This document shows, in pieces, positions 1 to 8,300 of a DNA stretch of 64,000 nucleotides. This stretch comes from Pandoraea pnomenusa (GTDB lineage: Bacteria; Pseudomonadota; Gammaproteobacteria; Burkholderiales; Burkholderiaceae): the NCBI RefSeq assembly GCF_000767615.3, contig NZ_CP009553.3, forward strand, positions 496,001 to 560,000, in the 5' to 3' direction. Every line of letters starts with the position of its first letter. Position 1 is the stretch's first letter. Position numbers and translations under genes: made by a program. Below the pieces are notes generated by a model that had not been told where the DNA came from, did not search any database, and saw only the letters and a program-made list of their open reading frames with translations.

Positions 1-294
1 TTCCACAACCGCGTCACGGTCCTCCGGGTGCATCCGCGAGGCCCAGTCCTCGACTGTTTTCCACGTTGACGGCGCGTAGCCAAGCAGTGCTTCAATCTGC
101 GGGCCGATATAGGTGAACTGCATTGTCGCCCAGTCGATCTTCCAGGGAATCGCCCGGGTGGATTCGAGCAACGTGCGATAAACCGTGGGGTTGTCCTCGC
201 CGGGCTGGCGGCCGGACGATGCCAGGCTGTCCTCGTGGCGCAGGAACGCGGCTTGAAGCGAACTGGGAGTTAAATCCTTTTCTTCGTGGCTCAT
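1..294 (-). CDS. PAS-domain protein, N-terminal part only
   Basis: Reading the minus strand from the ATG at 292-294 gives an uninterrupted 98-codon frame that runs off the window edge, so the gene is truncated by the window. It begins MSHEEKDLTPSS. Residues about 42-98 look like the first half of a PAS_3 fold: an IPWKIDW strand, then FTYIGPQIEALLGY, then WASRMHPEDRDAV, which is the classic PAS 'hpeD' end. PAS modules sense small ligands or redox state and are joined to output domains such as histidine kinase, GGDEF/EAL or chemoreceptor. The output domain lies outside the window, so the role cannot be given. It is divergent from the GntR gene at 589. Confidence 0.72.
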   Translation of the reverse strand, partial: MSHEEKDLTPSSLQAAFLRHEDSLASSGRQPGEDNPTVYRTLLESTRAIPWKIDWATMQFTYIGPQIEALLGYAPSTWKTVEDWASRMHPEDRDAVVE

Positions 295-536
295 CGTGAT
301 CTTCCAATACCCTGTAAACCCATTATCGGCAAATGCGGCAGGGCCTTGAGCGCAGCGCGAAGATGGATCGACCCAGGCCCCGCAAGCCATCGCTTGCCCA
401 CCATCGGATCGAAGGCGTTCGCTCAGGTTCATGCAGGCCTTCATGACGGTCCGGGCCATTTTCTTCCGGATACCACCCCCATATCGGCGCCATCTTGGAT
501 TTCAAGCATTCATGGTAAATTTAGAAAATTACGAGG

Positions 537-557
537 ATTTTCGAAAATTTCGCGAAA
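537..557. promoter_or_regulatory. Tandem palindromes upstream of the GntR gene
   Basis: The 295-588 gap between the PAS gene and the GntR gene is GC-rich except near 510-558. There a perfect 12-bp palindrome ATTTTCGAAAAT (537-548) abuts a perfect 10-bp palindrome TTTCGCGAAA (548-557). They lie 32 bp before the GntR start codon. GntR/FadR regulators bind short palindromes and commonly autoregulate, so this is a candidate operator. I see nothing else in the gap beyond promoter-like AT richness. Confidence 0.45.
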
Positions 558-588
558 ACACTACTTCGCATGGGAGCGTGGAGGTCAG

Positions 589-1428
589 ATGCGACCGAAA
601 GGTGAACGAGATGTCCGGCAAGTCACTCAAGCATCGGGGCGAGAGAAGTCCGATGGGCACACGCTATCGGAACAGGCATATTGGCTGATGCACCGTGACA
701 TTCTCGCGGGCGTCCTGGCGCCGAACGAAAAGTTGCGCTTGCAGGGACTGCAGGCGCGGTACGGTCTGGGCATGAGTCCCATCCGTGAGGCCCTGATGTT
801 GTTGAGTCGCGAGGGACTTGTCTCGAACGAAGGACAGCGCGGCTTCCGCGTGACGCCGGTATCCGTCGAAGACTTGCAGGACATCGTCTGGGCGCGACTG
901 AACATCGAGACGATCCTGCTCGGTCAGTCGATTCGCCACGGCGACGCCGACTGGGGGGCGGAAATCTCGGCGGCGTTTTACAAACTCACACATGCCCCCG
1001 TTCCCGCATCGCTCGACGACATCGAGACGCTGGAGGCGTGGGAAGCCGCGCACCGGCGATTCCACCGCGCCCTGCTCGCCGGCGCCAAGTCACCTTGGCT
1101 GCATCGCGTCGACGCGCAACTCGTCGATCTGACGGAACGCTATCGACGAATCCGTCTCGCCCGCATGGGGTTTACCGCTCGCACCGACAGCATCTTCACG
1201 GAGCACAAGGCACTGATGGAGGCGGCGCTCGCACGCGATGTCGATACCGCGTGCCATCTGCTGCACGAACACCTGACGGCGACCTTCGATGCGCAGAAAT
1301 GGCTGGATGACGGCCTTGCCGCCACCGATGACGTACCTGCCGCCGCACCCGCGCCGGCCAAACGTCCTGCCAGAAAGGCCGTGTCGCCGCGCGCACGCCG
1401 CTCGGCCGACACCCTTGAAAAGGCCTGA
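589..1428 (+). CDS. GntR-family (FadR/FCD type) transcriptional regulator
   Basis: A 279-residue DNA-binding regulator. The winged helix-turn-helix spans about residues 24-95 (LSEQAYWLMHRDILAGVLAP, MSPIREALMLLSREGLV). An all-helical FCD effector domain follows, with the usual spaced histidines (AAHRRFHRALL, EHKALMEAAL, LHEHL). Regulators of this class typically sense organic acids. The start at 589 was chosen because GGAGG lies at 580-584, five bases upstream; the frame is open further upstream but without a better signal. The C-terminal 40 residues are Ala/Pro/Arg-rich. The likely targets are the adjacent porin, hydrolase and epimerase-RidA-MFS genes, and itself through the palindromes at 537-557; this is inferred from neighbourhood only. 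Confidence 0.88.
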   Translation: MRPKGERDVRQVTQASGREKSDGHTLSEQAYWLMHRDILAGVLAPNEKLRLQGLQARYGLGMSPIREALMLLSREGLVSNEGQRGFRVTPVSVEDLQDIVWARLNIETILLGQSIRHGDADWGAEISAAFYKLTHAPVPASLDDIETLEAWEAAHRRFHRALLAGAKSPWLHRVDAQLVDLTERYRRIRLARMGFTARTDSIFTEHKALMEAALARDVDTACHLLHEHLTATFDAQKWLDDGLAATDDVPAAAPAPAKRPARKAVSPRARRSADTLEKA

Positions 1429-1477
1429 TTGCCGCCGCGTCGTTGAACGCGTCGCCCACGAACGCCCCAGGCCATTC

Positions 1478-1500
1478 GAAGCGCGAACGTCTCGCGCTTC
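1478..1500. terminator. Hairpin between convergent GntR and porin genes
   Basis: GAAGCGCGA and TCGCGCTTC form a perfect 9-bp stem with a 5-base loop (1487-1491) between the two convergent gene ends. There is no T-run on either side, so this is a possible transcription barrier rather than a proven intrinsic terminator. Confidence 0.4.
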
Positions 1501-1513
1501 GCGCCCGCAGCCA

Positions 1514-2721
1514 TCAGAAGCGATGACGCATCCCCAGCCCGACGACGATCTGTGTCGGCGTCGCCGACTGGGCGTATCCACACAAGATGGCGTTCGCAAA
1601 AGGCGTGCCGGTACCGCCGATAACGTGCTGGTAGACGGCGTCGATATAGACGTCAGTGCGCTTGGAAAAATAGTAGGCGGCTTGTAGATTGACCTGGTGC
1701 CACTTCGGGCTCGCGCTCGCAGTGGCATTTTCATATCGACCCATCGTGAAAGCGTAGGAGCCGATCAACGTAATGTTGGCGGTCGCGTTGTAGGTCACGT
1801 TCACGTCGAAGTTGTCCATGCGCAGGCTGGCATTCCCCATGGGCCTGTAGCCGAAGAGATTGACCGACGAACCGTCGCTGATGACCGTACGCGTCCACGT
1901 GGCGCCGTAGGTGCCGTTCCCCCAGACGTAGCTTCCTCCGATACCGAAGACCGATTGCTTGGCCGCGATGAACGTCGAGTCGCCCGAGCCGCTGCTGCCG
2001 TCGACCGCGCCACCCGCGTTCGCGCCCGCGTTATTGATGACGATAAAGGCCGCGCCGAGGCTGAGCGGCCCGTTTTCGTACCCGAGGCCCGCGCTGTAAG
2101 CCCGATTTGCCGCGGCCGCACCGGCCTGATTCGAGAACGCGTACATGGTGCGCATCGACAGACCGCTCCACGACGGACTGGTGTACATCACCGAATTATC
2201 GATACGAAACGAGTTACCCATGTTGTCGTTGTCGAATGGATGGGCAAACGCCGTGCCACCGGTGAAGCCCCCGTATGCACGGCGAGATACCAGATGGTCG
2301 GGTCGTATTGACGACCGAGCGTGAGCGAGCCGAGCCGATTGTCCTTCAGACCGACCCAGGCCTGCCGCCCGAACTCGCGAGAGCCTTGTCCCAGCTTGCC
2401 GGTGAAGAGGTTGAAGCCGTTCTCCAACTGGAAGACGGCGCTGGTCCCGCCGCCCAGGTCTTCCGTGCCTTTCATCCCCCAGCGCGAACCGTTGATCATG
2501 CCGTTTTGCGCCTGAAAGCTGTGCGCCCCACCCTGGTTCGACACGTAATTGATGCTCGCGTCGATGCTGCCGTACAGCGTGACGTTCGACTGCGCGTGGG
2601 CGACGGATGCGCCAATCGCGAGAGGGACCGCGAGCCATGAAAAGGAAAGCCGGGAATGCCGGGGGCGGCGAGTATGGCGAGTATGGCGAGTTTGCCGGGC
2701 AAGACTGGGGCTGCGCATCAT
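1514..2721 (-). pseudogene. Gram-negative trimeric porin with a one-base frameshift
   Basis: A 16-18-strand outer-membrane porin of the beta-proteobacterial OmpC/Omp38 type, for passive uptake of small hydrophilic solutes. The N-terminal frame starts at 2721 (CGGAG six bases before ATG). It encodes an unusual Arg/His-rich n-region, a hydrophobic segment (LAVPLAIGASVAHA) and the mature start QSNVTLYGSIDASIN. Homology stops after ...QYDPTIWYLAV at about 2278 and continues in the -1 frame as AYGGFTGGTAFAHPF down to the terminal GLGMRHRF with its C-terminal Phe at 1514. Inserting one base at 2278-2280 would restore an intact protein of about 402 residues. Either the gene is a recent pseudogene or this is a sequencing error. 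The hydrolase gene lies 106 bp upstream on the same strand. Confidence 0.82.
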
Positions 2722-2827
2722 GGTGACTCCGTAGGGCGTGGTGACGGCGCTTGTGGGGCGCCTGTTGAAAACTCATGAACAGGGCTGTCGCCCCGGCGCG
2801 ATACGAGCGCTGGCATCGGGCACGGGT

Positions 2828-3751
2828 TCAGCCGATCGGAACCGTGCCGTGGTGAGCGATGCCCGCCAGACGGCCGTACCAGGCATGGGCGGGATCTCTC
2901 AGGCGTGTGTGTGTCTGGAAGTGATCGGCGCCAGGCTCGACGAAGGCGGCGCAGGGCGCGCCCTGTGCCTTGAGCAAGCTGGCCATGCGCTGATTCGAAA
3001 GGGCGACGCGGACACTGTCGTGTTCGCCCCAGCCGAGCACCATGGGCACGCGATTGCCTCGCGTCCAGCACATCGGACTCATCAACGCGTCATCGGTATC
3101 GGGGCCGAGCACCATTTCGTAGACACGCGCTTCAAGCGACCCGTGCGCCGGCGCCGGATGATGCAGATCGAAGATGCCGGAGATCGGCAAGCACCCCACG
3201 ATGTTGTCAGGGTTCGCACCTGCGAGCGCGATCAGGTCCGGGCGCAGCGCGAGCAATGCCGCCAGATGCCCGCCGGCCGAATGACCGGCGAGCACGATGC
3301 GGCGAGCAGTGTCCGCGCAGCCCGTGGCCCAGTCGGGCAGAACCACCGGTAATGCGGCGAGCAGGTCCGCGCCATCGAGGAGCGCGGCGGGAAGCGCGGC
3401 CGCGGGTGCAAGCCGATAGCCGGGGGCGACCAGGATGCAACCGGTTGCCACGACGTTCGCCGCCATGAACGTCACATACTCCTTGTAGCCATTCGTCCAG
3501 CCGCCACCGTGAAAGAACACCACGATCGGGGCGTCGGGCGGCATGTCCGGTGCGGAAAACACGTCGAAGCGCTGTAGCGGATCGGTGCCATACGGAAGAT
3601 TCCTGGCGACGCGCAATCCTTCCACCGGACGCCGGGCCCAGTCGAGCACCAACGCTTCATAGGCGCGTGCGGCGGCGCTCGGGAGAGGCATTTGCGGCGC
3701 GTGGCCCTCGGGGGCAAACGTCGCGATCTGCTGCGAAATTTCTGACTTCAT
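2828..3751 (-). CDS. Alpha/beta hydrolase (esterase/kynurenine-formamidase-like)
   Basis: A 307-residue soluble alpha/beta-hydrolase of the HSL/BD-FAE esterase group. Its oxyanion-hole motif is HGGGW (VVFFHGGGWTNG) near residue 80. The nucleophile elbow is GHSAGG near residue 155. A probable acid Asp lies in GWGEHDSV and the His in GADHFQTH. Such enzymes cleave short-chain esters, lactones or formyl amides; the substrate is not predictable. It is divergent from the epimerase operon and may be co-transcribed with the broken porin downstream. No clear Shine-Dalgarno sequence precedes the ATG. Confidence 0.85.
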   Translation of the reverse strand: MKSEISQQIATFAPEGHAPQMPLPSAAARAYEALVLDWARRPVEGLRVARNLPYGTDPLQRFDVFSAPDMPPDAPIVVFFHGGGWTNGYKEYVTFMAANVVATGCILVAPGYRLAPAAALPAALLDGADLLAALPVVLPDWATGCADTARRIVLAGHSAGGHLAALLALRPDLIALAGANPDNIVGCLPISGIFDLHHPAPAHGSLEARVYEMVLGPDTDDALMSPMCWTRGNRVPMVLGWGEHDSVRVALSNQRMASLLKAQGAPCAAFVEPGADHFQTHTRLRDPAHAWYGRLAGIAHHGTVPIG

Positions 3752-3856
3752 GCTGGTAGATCAGGGAAAGTACGGATAAGTACGGCACACCATTGAGCGG
3801 CCGTGATGGATTCATATAATTAACGTACAAATTTATAAAATCAAACTTTTTTTGTA

Positions 3857-3885
3857 TTGACACCGTGATTTTGTATCCGTAACTT
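3857..3885 (+). promoter_or_regulatory. Sigma-70-like promoter of the epimerase operon
   Basis: TTGACA (3857-3862), a 17-bp spacer, then TAACTT (3880-3885), ending 57 bp before the epimerase ATG. The 8-mer TTTTGTAT occurs twice (3850-3857 and 3869-3876), bracketing the -35 box, and may be a direct-repeat regulator site. The surrounding 3752-3941 segment is clearly more AT-rich than the genes. Confidence 0.55.
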
Positions 3886-3941
3886 GCGCTTCATGGAGGG
3901 TCGGAGCACCCGGTTCGGGTGCCGACAGCAAGGAGAGTGAA

Positions 3942-4940
3942 ATGACGGTTTTAGTGACTGGCGCAGGGCTGATCGGCCGACTGACGGCAACGGCGTTGCA
4001 TGCGCAGGGCGAGGCGGTCGTGCTGGCGGATGTCCGGGTTCCGCAGGAGGCAACTGATCTGACGGTGCCGATCGTTCGCTGCGACGTGACGGACTTTGAG
4101 CGTTTATCCGATGTGGTCCAGGGGCATGGCGTGACATCGATCGTGCACACGGCAGCGTTGCTGTCGAGCGCGATCCGGCGGGACCCGCTCGCCGGCGTGA
4201 AAGTCAACACGCTGGGAACGGCGAACGTGCTCGAAGTGGCCCGCCGGCACGATCTGGCGCGGGTCGTGGTTGCGAGTTCGACCACGGTGGCTTATGCCGC
4301 ATTCGGCACGTTGCCCGCCGCGCCGATTGGCGAGGACTTCGCGACCCATGCCGTAAGCGAGGCGCCGGCCAGTATCTATGCGGCAACGAAGGTCGCCAGC
4401 GAACACCTGGCACTGGCCTACGACTCGCTGTACGACATGAGCGTGATCGTGTTGCGTTACGGCGCGGTGCTGGGGGCGGGAAGGGAGGCGTCGACGAGCG
4501 TGCCCGGTCGATTGCTGGGTTGCCTGCTCGACGCCGGTCGTCGCGAGGCGCCCGCGCGGCTCGACGATCCCGTGTTGCTTTGGAACGGGCGTGAGGAATT
4601 CGTCGACGCTCGCGATTGCGCGCTCGCCAACGTGGCGGCCCTGCGCGCCTGGGCGCCGGCGCAGCGCGTTTTCAACATTGCCACGGGCGACTGGTTCACT
4701 GTCGAGGAGTTCGTCGGCGTGGTCCGGGAGCGGTATCCGGCACTGCGCATTGGCGAGATGCAATTACCGGCGGGTGGCTTTGCTGGCTTCCCGCACACAC
4801 GGCCGGCGCCATCGGATGTCAGCGCCGCTAGGCGTTACCTCGGCTTCAACACGCAATACGCGTTGCGCGATTCCGTCGACCATTTTGCTGCCGCACACGG
4901 TGCGCAGGGCGACGCGTTGGTTCAGACCCTGCGGAGCTAA
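3942..4940 (+). CDS. NAD-dependent epimerase/dehydratase (extended SDR)
   Basis: A 332-residue extended short-chain dehydrogenase. The N-terminal Rossmann motif is VLVTGAGLIG (GxxGxxG), with an acidic cofactor-binding residue in VLADVR that indicates NAD(H). Catalytic Ser/Thr lie in VASSTTVAY, and the Tyr/Lys pair is in SIYAATKVASEH (YxxxK). The 3' end is only 3 bp from the RidA gene, so the two are co-transcribed. Extended SDRs epimerise or dehydrate nucleotide sugars or oxidise sugar lactones and uronates. Next to a RidA protein and an acid transporter, a sugar-acid or hydroxy-acid oxidation seems more likely than a nucleotide-sugar role. The start is supported by an AAGGAGAG ribosome site. 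Confidence 0.85.
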   Translation: MTVLVTGAGLIGRLTATALHAQGEAVVLADVRVPQEATDLTVPIVRCDVTDFERLSDVVQGHGVTSIVHTAALLSSAIRRDPLAGVKVNTLGTANVLEVARRHDLARVVVASSTTVAYAAFGTLPAAPIGEDFATHAVSEAPASIYAATKVASEHLALAYDSLYDMSVIVLRYGAVLGAGREASTSVPGRLLGCLLDAGRREAPARLDDPVLLWNGREEFVDARDCALANVAALRAWAPAQRVFNIATGDWFTVEEFVGVVRERYPALRIGEMQLPAGGFAGFPHTRPAPSDVSAARRYLGFNTQYALRDSVDHFAAAHGAQGDALVQTLRS

Positions 4941-4943
4941 GCG

Positions 4944-5354
4944 ATGGCACAGGTCATTCCCGTTGATTTGCCGGATCTCGGCCAACCGTTCTCGTGGGCG
5001 ACGCGCGCAGCCGGCATGACATTCACCGCGCAAGGTCCCGTGCGAGGCGACGGCACCATCGAGACGGGAAGTATTGAAGCGCAGGCGCGTCTGACGTTCG
5101 AAAACCTGCGCCGCACGCTGGCGGCAGGCGGTCTGCGCCTGCACGACGTCGCGCAGGTGCTGATCTATCTCACCGAGGACGAGGACATGCGTGCGGTAGA
5201 CAGGGTGTACCGCACCTTCTTCGACGCCCCGTATCCGAATCGCTCGACTGTCGTGGTGAAGGCATTGGTCGTGCCCGGCATGCGTATCGAAATCGTGGCA
5301 TATGCGGCTGCGTGCGATGCACCCGCGCGCGCGACAACGAATTCCCCCATCTGA
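4944..5354 (+). CDS. RidA/YjgF-YER057c-UK114 family protein
   Basis: A 136-residue protein of the RidA fold, a trimer that hydrolyses reactive enamine/imine intermediates. The family's core pattern is present: LTFENLRRTLAAGG, VAQVLIYLTEDEDM, PNRSTVVVKAL with the conserved Arg, and MRIEIVAYA with the conserved Glu of the active cleft. Because both Arg and Glu are kept, deaminase activity is plausible. It lies 3 bp after the epimerase and 48 bp before the transporter, in one operon. It may act on an unstable intermediate of the same pathway. Confidence 0.85.
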   Translation: MAQVIPVDLPDLGQPFSWATRAAGMTFTAQGPVRGDGTIETGSIEAQARLTFENLRRTLAAGGLRLHDVAQVLIYLTEDEDMRAVDRVYRTFFDAPYPNRSTVVVKALVVPGMRIEIVAYAAACDAPARATTNSPI

Positions 5355-5402
5355 ACGGGCAAGGCCCGGCAGGACCATCCATCACAAGAGGACAGATTTC
5401 CC

Positions 5403-6755
5403 ATGAAGCCATCCGAGTCAAGTGTGAGCGCGCTGCGGGCGTCGGCCGATGCCGGGGTCGAGCGAGCCACCATCCACCGCATCACGTGGCGACTGGTGCC
5501 ACTGATTTTCATCGCGTGGTTCGTCAACTATCTCGATCGCGCGAACATCGGTTTCGCCGCATTGCAGATGAATCAGGAACTGGGCATGGGGCCGGAGATG
5601 TTCGGCTTCGCCGCCGGCATTTTCTACCTCGGCTACATCGGCTTCGAGGTGCCGAGCAACATGATGATGCATCGCTTCGGCGCACGCGTGTGGCTCGCGC
5701 GCATCATGATCACCTGGGGGATCGTGTCGGCGGGCACGGCATTCGTGCAGACCCCGCAGCAACTCTACGTTGCGCGTCTCCTGCTCGGCGTGGTCGAGGC
5801 GGGCTTCTTCCCCTCGGTGTTGTATTACCTCGCGACATGGTTCCCGAAGCAGCATCTCGGACGCGCGATCAGCCGGGTCTACTCGGCCAACATTTTCTCG
5901 CTGATCGTGGGGGCGCCTGTCTCGGCCTTGTTGATCGATCACTTCCATGAGGCGAGCGGGTTTTCCGGATGGCGATGGATGATGATGATCGAGGGGCTGC
6001 CGGCGGTGGCGCTTGGTGTGATCGCGTGGTTCGTGCTGGTCGACAGGCCGTCGGACGCGAAATGGCTGAGCCCGGCGCAACGCGAGTGGCTGGTGACTAC
6101 GATGGCGAATGAGGAAGCGGTTGCGGCCACCACGGGAACGTCGAGCTTTCGCAGCGCGATGGTCGCGCCGATGGTCTGGTTGATGGGCCTGCTGTATTTC
6201 TGCATTGGCATCGGCTTCTTTGGCATCTCGACATGGTTGCCGCAGGTGATCCGTCAGATGAGCCGGTTGTCGATCGTCGAGATCGGTCTGGTCAGCGCCA
6301 TACCGTTCATCCTTGGGGCGATTGCGATGTTTGCCAACGCGCGCCATTCGGACCGCACGATGGAGCGTCGCTGGCATCTGGCAGGTGCGCTCTTCGTCGG
6401 CGCCGCGGGGTTGGCGGGCAGCGGCCTGACGTCGACCTTGCCGATCGTGTCGTTCGTCTGCATCTGCGTGGCGGCCGCCGGCATCGTCGGGTCGCTCAGT
6501 GTGTTCTGGACCATCCCGCCGACGTTTCTGTCCGGTGCCGGCGCCGCAGGTGGAATTGCACTGATCAACGCTATCAGCGGTCTCGCGGGATTTTTTGCCC
6601 CCTGGCTGGTGGGTGTGGCACGCGGACATTCCACCGACTTCACGTTGGCGCTGTATTGCCTGGCGGCCAGCGCGGCAGCGGCGGCAGTGCTGGCGGCGGT
6701 CCTGCCCTACGGCAAGCGCAAGCCTCGAGATGAGGTCAGCGCCTATGCGCACTGA
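5403..6755 (+). CDS. MFS transporter, anion:cation symporter (ACS) type
   Basis: A 450-residue inner-membrane transporter with about 12 hydrophobic helices. The diagnostic helix-1 signature NYLDRANIGFAAL and the RFGARVWLARIMITWG loop place it in the ACS family, which includes tartrate, galactonate, glucarate and phthalate symporters; the exact substrate is unknown. It is the last gene of the epimerase-RidA operon and converges on the biotin carboxylase gene at 6856. A paralogue lies at 31884-33281. Confidence 0.88.
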   Translation: MKPSESSVSALRASADAGVERATIHRITWRLVPLIFIAWFVNYLDRANIGFAALQMNQELGMGPEMFGFAAGIFYLGYIGFEVPSNMMMHRFGARVWLARIMITWGIVSAGTAFVQTPQQLYVARLLLGVVEAGFFPSVLYYLATWFPKQHLGRAISRVYSANIFSLIVGAPVSALLIDHFHEASGFSGWRWMMMIEGLPAVALGVIAWFVLVDRPSDAKWLSPAQREWLVTTMANEEAVAATTGTSSFRSAMVAPMVWLMGLLYFCIGIGFFGISTWLPQVIRQMSRLSIVEIGLVSAIPFILGAIAMFANARHSDRTMERRWHLAGALFVGAAGLAGSGLTSTLPIVSFVCICVAAAGIVGSLSVFWTIPPTFLSGAGAAGGIALINAISGLAGFFAPWLVGVARGHSTDFTLALYCLAASAAAAAVLAAVLPYGKRKPRDEVSAYAH

Positions 6756-6855
6756 TCGAATGCATTGAACGGTTTAAGGCGGGAGGCGGCATGACGCGGG
6801 AACTGGCCAAGGCCCGGGCGAAGGAAGTGGCATTCGCCTCATCGCGCCGCGAGCT

Positions 6856-8208
6856 TCACCGTCCCGCCGCCGCCAGAATATCGGTGCCGAGTCCGGTATG
6901 AATATGTCCGAGTTGGAAAAGTTCGTCGTCGAGCACCTGCAGCGCGAACGGAATATTCGTCTTGACGCCTCGAACTTCGGTCGCCCGCAGGGCTTGCGAC
7001 ATTTGCCGGATGGCGGACGTGCGATCCGGCGCATGCACGATGATCTTCGCCAGGAGCGGATCGTAATACGGTGTGACGGTGCTGCCTTGTGCGTACCCGG
7101 TCTCCACGCGAACGCCGTCACCCTGCGGTAGCTCGAATACCTCGAGTTTCCCGGGCGACGGGAAGAACCGCACCGGGTCTTCGGCATAGACTCGCACTTC
7201 GATCGCGTGCCCGTTCACGCGGGGCCGGTCCGGAATCACCGCCGCGAGCGATTCGCCCGCCGCCAGCCGGATCTGCGCCATCACGAGATCCACTCCCGTA
7301 ATGGCTTCAGTCACGGCGTGCTCGACTTGCAGGCGTGTATTCATCTCGAGAAAGTTGCATGTCCCGTCCGCGCCGAACAGCGTCTCCGCCGTACCGATCA
7401 CGTCGTACCCCATGTCCTGGAGCAAACCGGCGATCCGCTCGGCGGTGGCCTCCATGTCGCGGCGCGGCAGCAGCGGGGCGGGCGACTCCTCGATCACCTT
7501 CTGATGGCGGCGCTGCACGGAGCAGTCGCGCTCGAACAGATGGCAGGCATTTCCGGCCTTGTCCGCCAGAATCTGGAACTCGATATGGCGGGGCCGCTCG
7601 ATCAGCTTCTCCAGATACAACTCGCCATTGCCGAAGCTCTTCTGCGACACCGACCGCGCCTGCGCAATGGCCGCGAGCAACGACACCTCGTCGCGCGCGG
7701 GCACCATGCCGATACCCCCACCGCCGGCGGCGGGCTTGATCAGCACCGGGTATCCGATCGCACGCGCTGCCGCGCTGATCGATTCCGTGTGGTCGTCGAG
7801 CAAACCCGAGCTCGGCGACATCGGCATGCCGTGGCGTGCCATCAGTTCCCGCGCGCGCGTCTTGTGTCCCATCGCTTCGATCCATCGCGGCGACGGCCCG
7901 ATGAACGCAGCCCCTGCGTCGATGACGCGGCGCGCAAACGCGGCGTTCTCGGACAGAAAGCCGTAGCCGGGGTGTACGGCGTCGGCGCCCGAGCGCGCCA
8001 GCACGCTCATGAGACGATCCTGATCGAGATAGCTCGACATCGCCGGTGCGGGGCCGATGGCATACACCTCGTCGGCCTGGGCCAGATAGGGCAGCGTCGC
8101 GTCCGCTTCGGAGCACACCGCCACGGAACGGATGTTCATCTGACGCAGCGCGCGAATGATGCGCGCCGCGACCGCGCCGCGATTCGCGACGACGACCTTG
8201 GTAAACAT
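6856..8208 (-). CDS. accC: Biotin carboxylase subunit of an acyl-CoA carboxylase
   Basis: A 450-residue ATP-grasp enzyme that carboxylates biotin on a carrier protein with bicarbonate and ATP. Visible motifs are KVVVANRGAVAARI at the N-terminus, the glycine-rich ATP lid KPAAGGGGIGM, the FERDCSVQRRHQKVIEE block, FLEMNTRLQVEH with the metal-binding Glu/Asn, and VRVYAEDP. It ends without a biotinyl domain, so it needs a separate BCCP; the small one at 13686-13907 fits. Start 8208 was chosen for the GGAGGAGAG site immediately upstream. It is the last gene of the minus-strand set carboxyltransferase, enoyl-CoA hydratase, IclR, biotin carboxylase. Being a second-type pathway subunit, it is probably not the housekeeping fatty-acid AccC. 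Confidence 0.9.
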   Translation of the reverse strand: MFTKVVVANRGAVAARIIRALRQMNIRSVAVCSEADATLPYLAQADEVYAIGPAPAMSSYLDQDRLMSVLARSGADAVHPGYGFLSENAAFARRVIDAGAAFIGPSPRWIEAMGHKTRARELMARHGMPMSPSSGLLDDHTESISAAARAIGYPVLIKPAAGGGGIGMVPARDEVSLLAAIAQARSVSQKSFGNGELYLEKLIERPRHIEFQILADKAGNACHLFERDCSVQRRHQKVIEESPAPLLPRRDMEATAERIAGLLQDMGYDVIGTAETLFGADGTCNFLEMNTRLQVEHAVTEAITGVDLVMAQIRLAAGESLAAVIPDRPRVNGHAIEVRVYAEDPVRFFPSPGKLEVFELPQGDGVRVETGYAQGSTVTPYYDPLLAKIIVHAPDRTSAIRQMSQALRATEVRGVKTNIPFALQVLDDELFQLGHIHTGLGTDILAAAGR

Positions 8209-8300
8209 ATCTCTCTCCTCCTGCGTTTCTCCATGCCGGGAACGGCATACCGCAAGGCGGTGCCGCGCCCGACGCGATCGCCGCGATCGCCGCGATGGGC

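Noticed and set aside
92..307. A 71-residue minus-strand open frame at the window start
   Set aside because: It is the wrong frame. The adjacent frame starting at 294 encodes a PAS domain.
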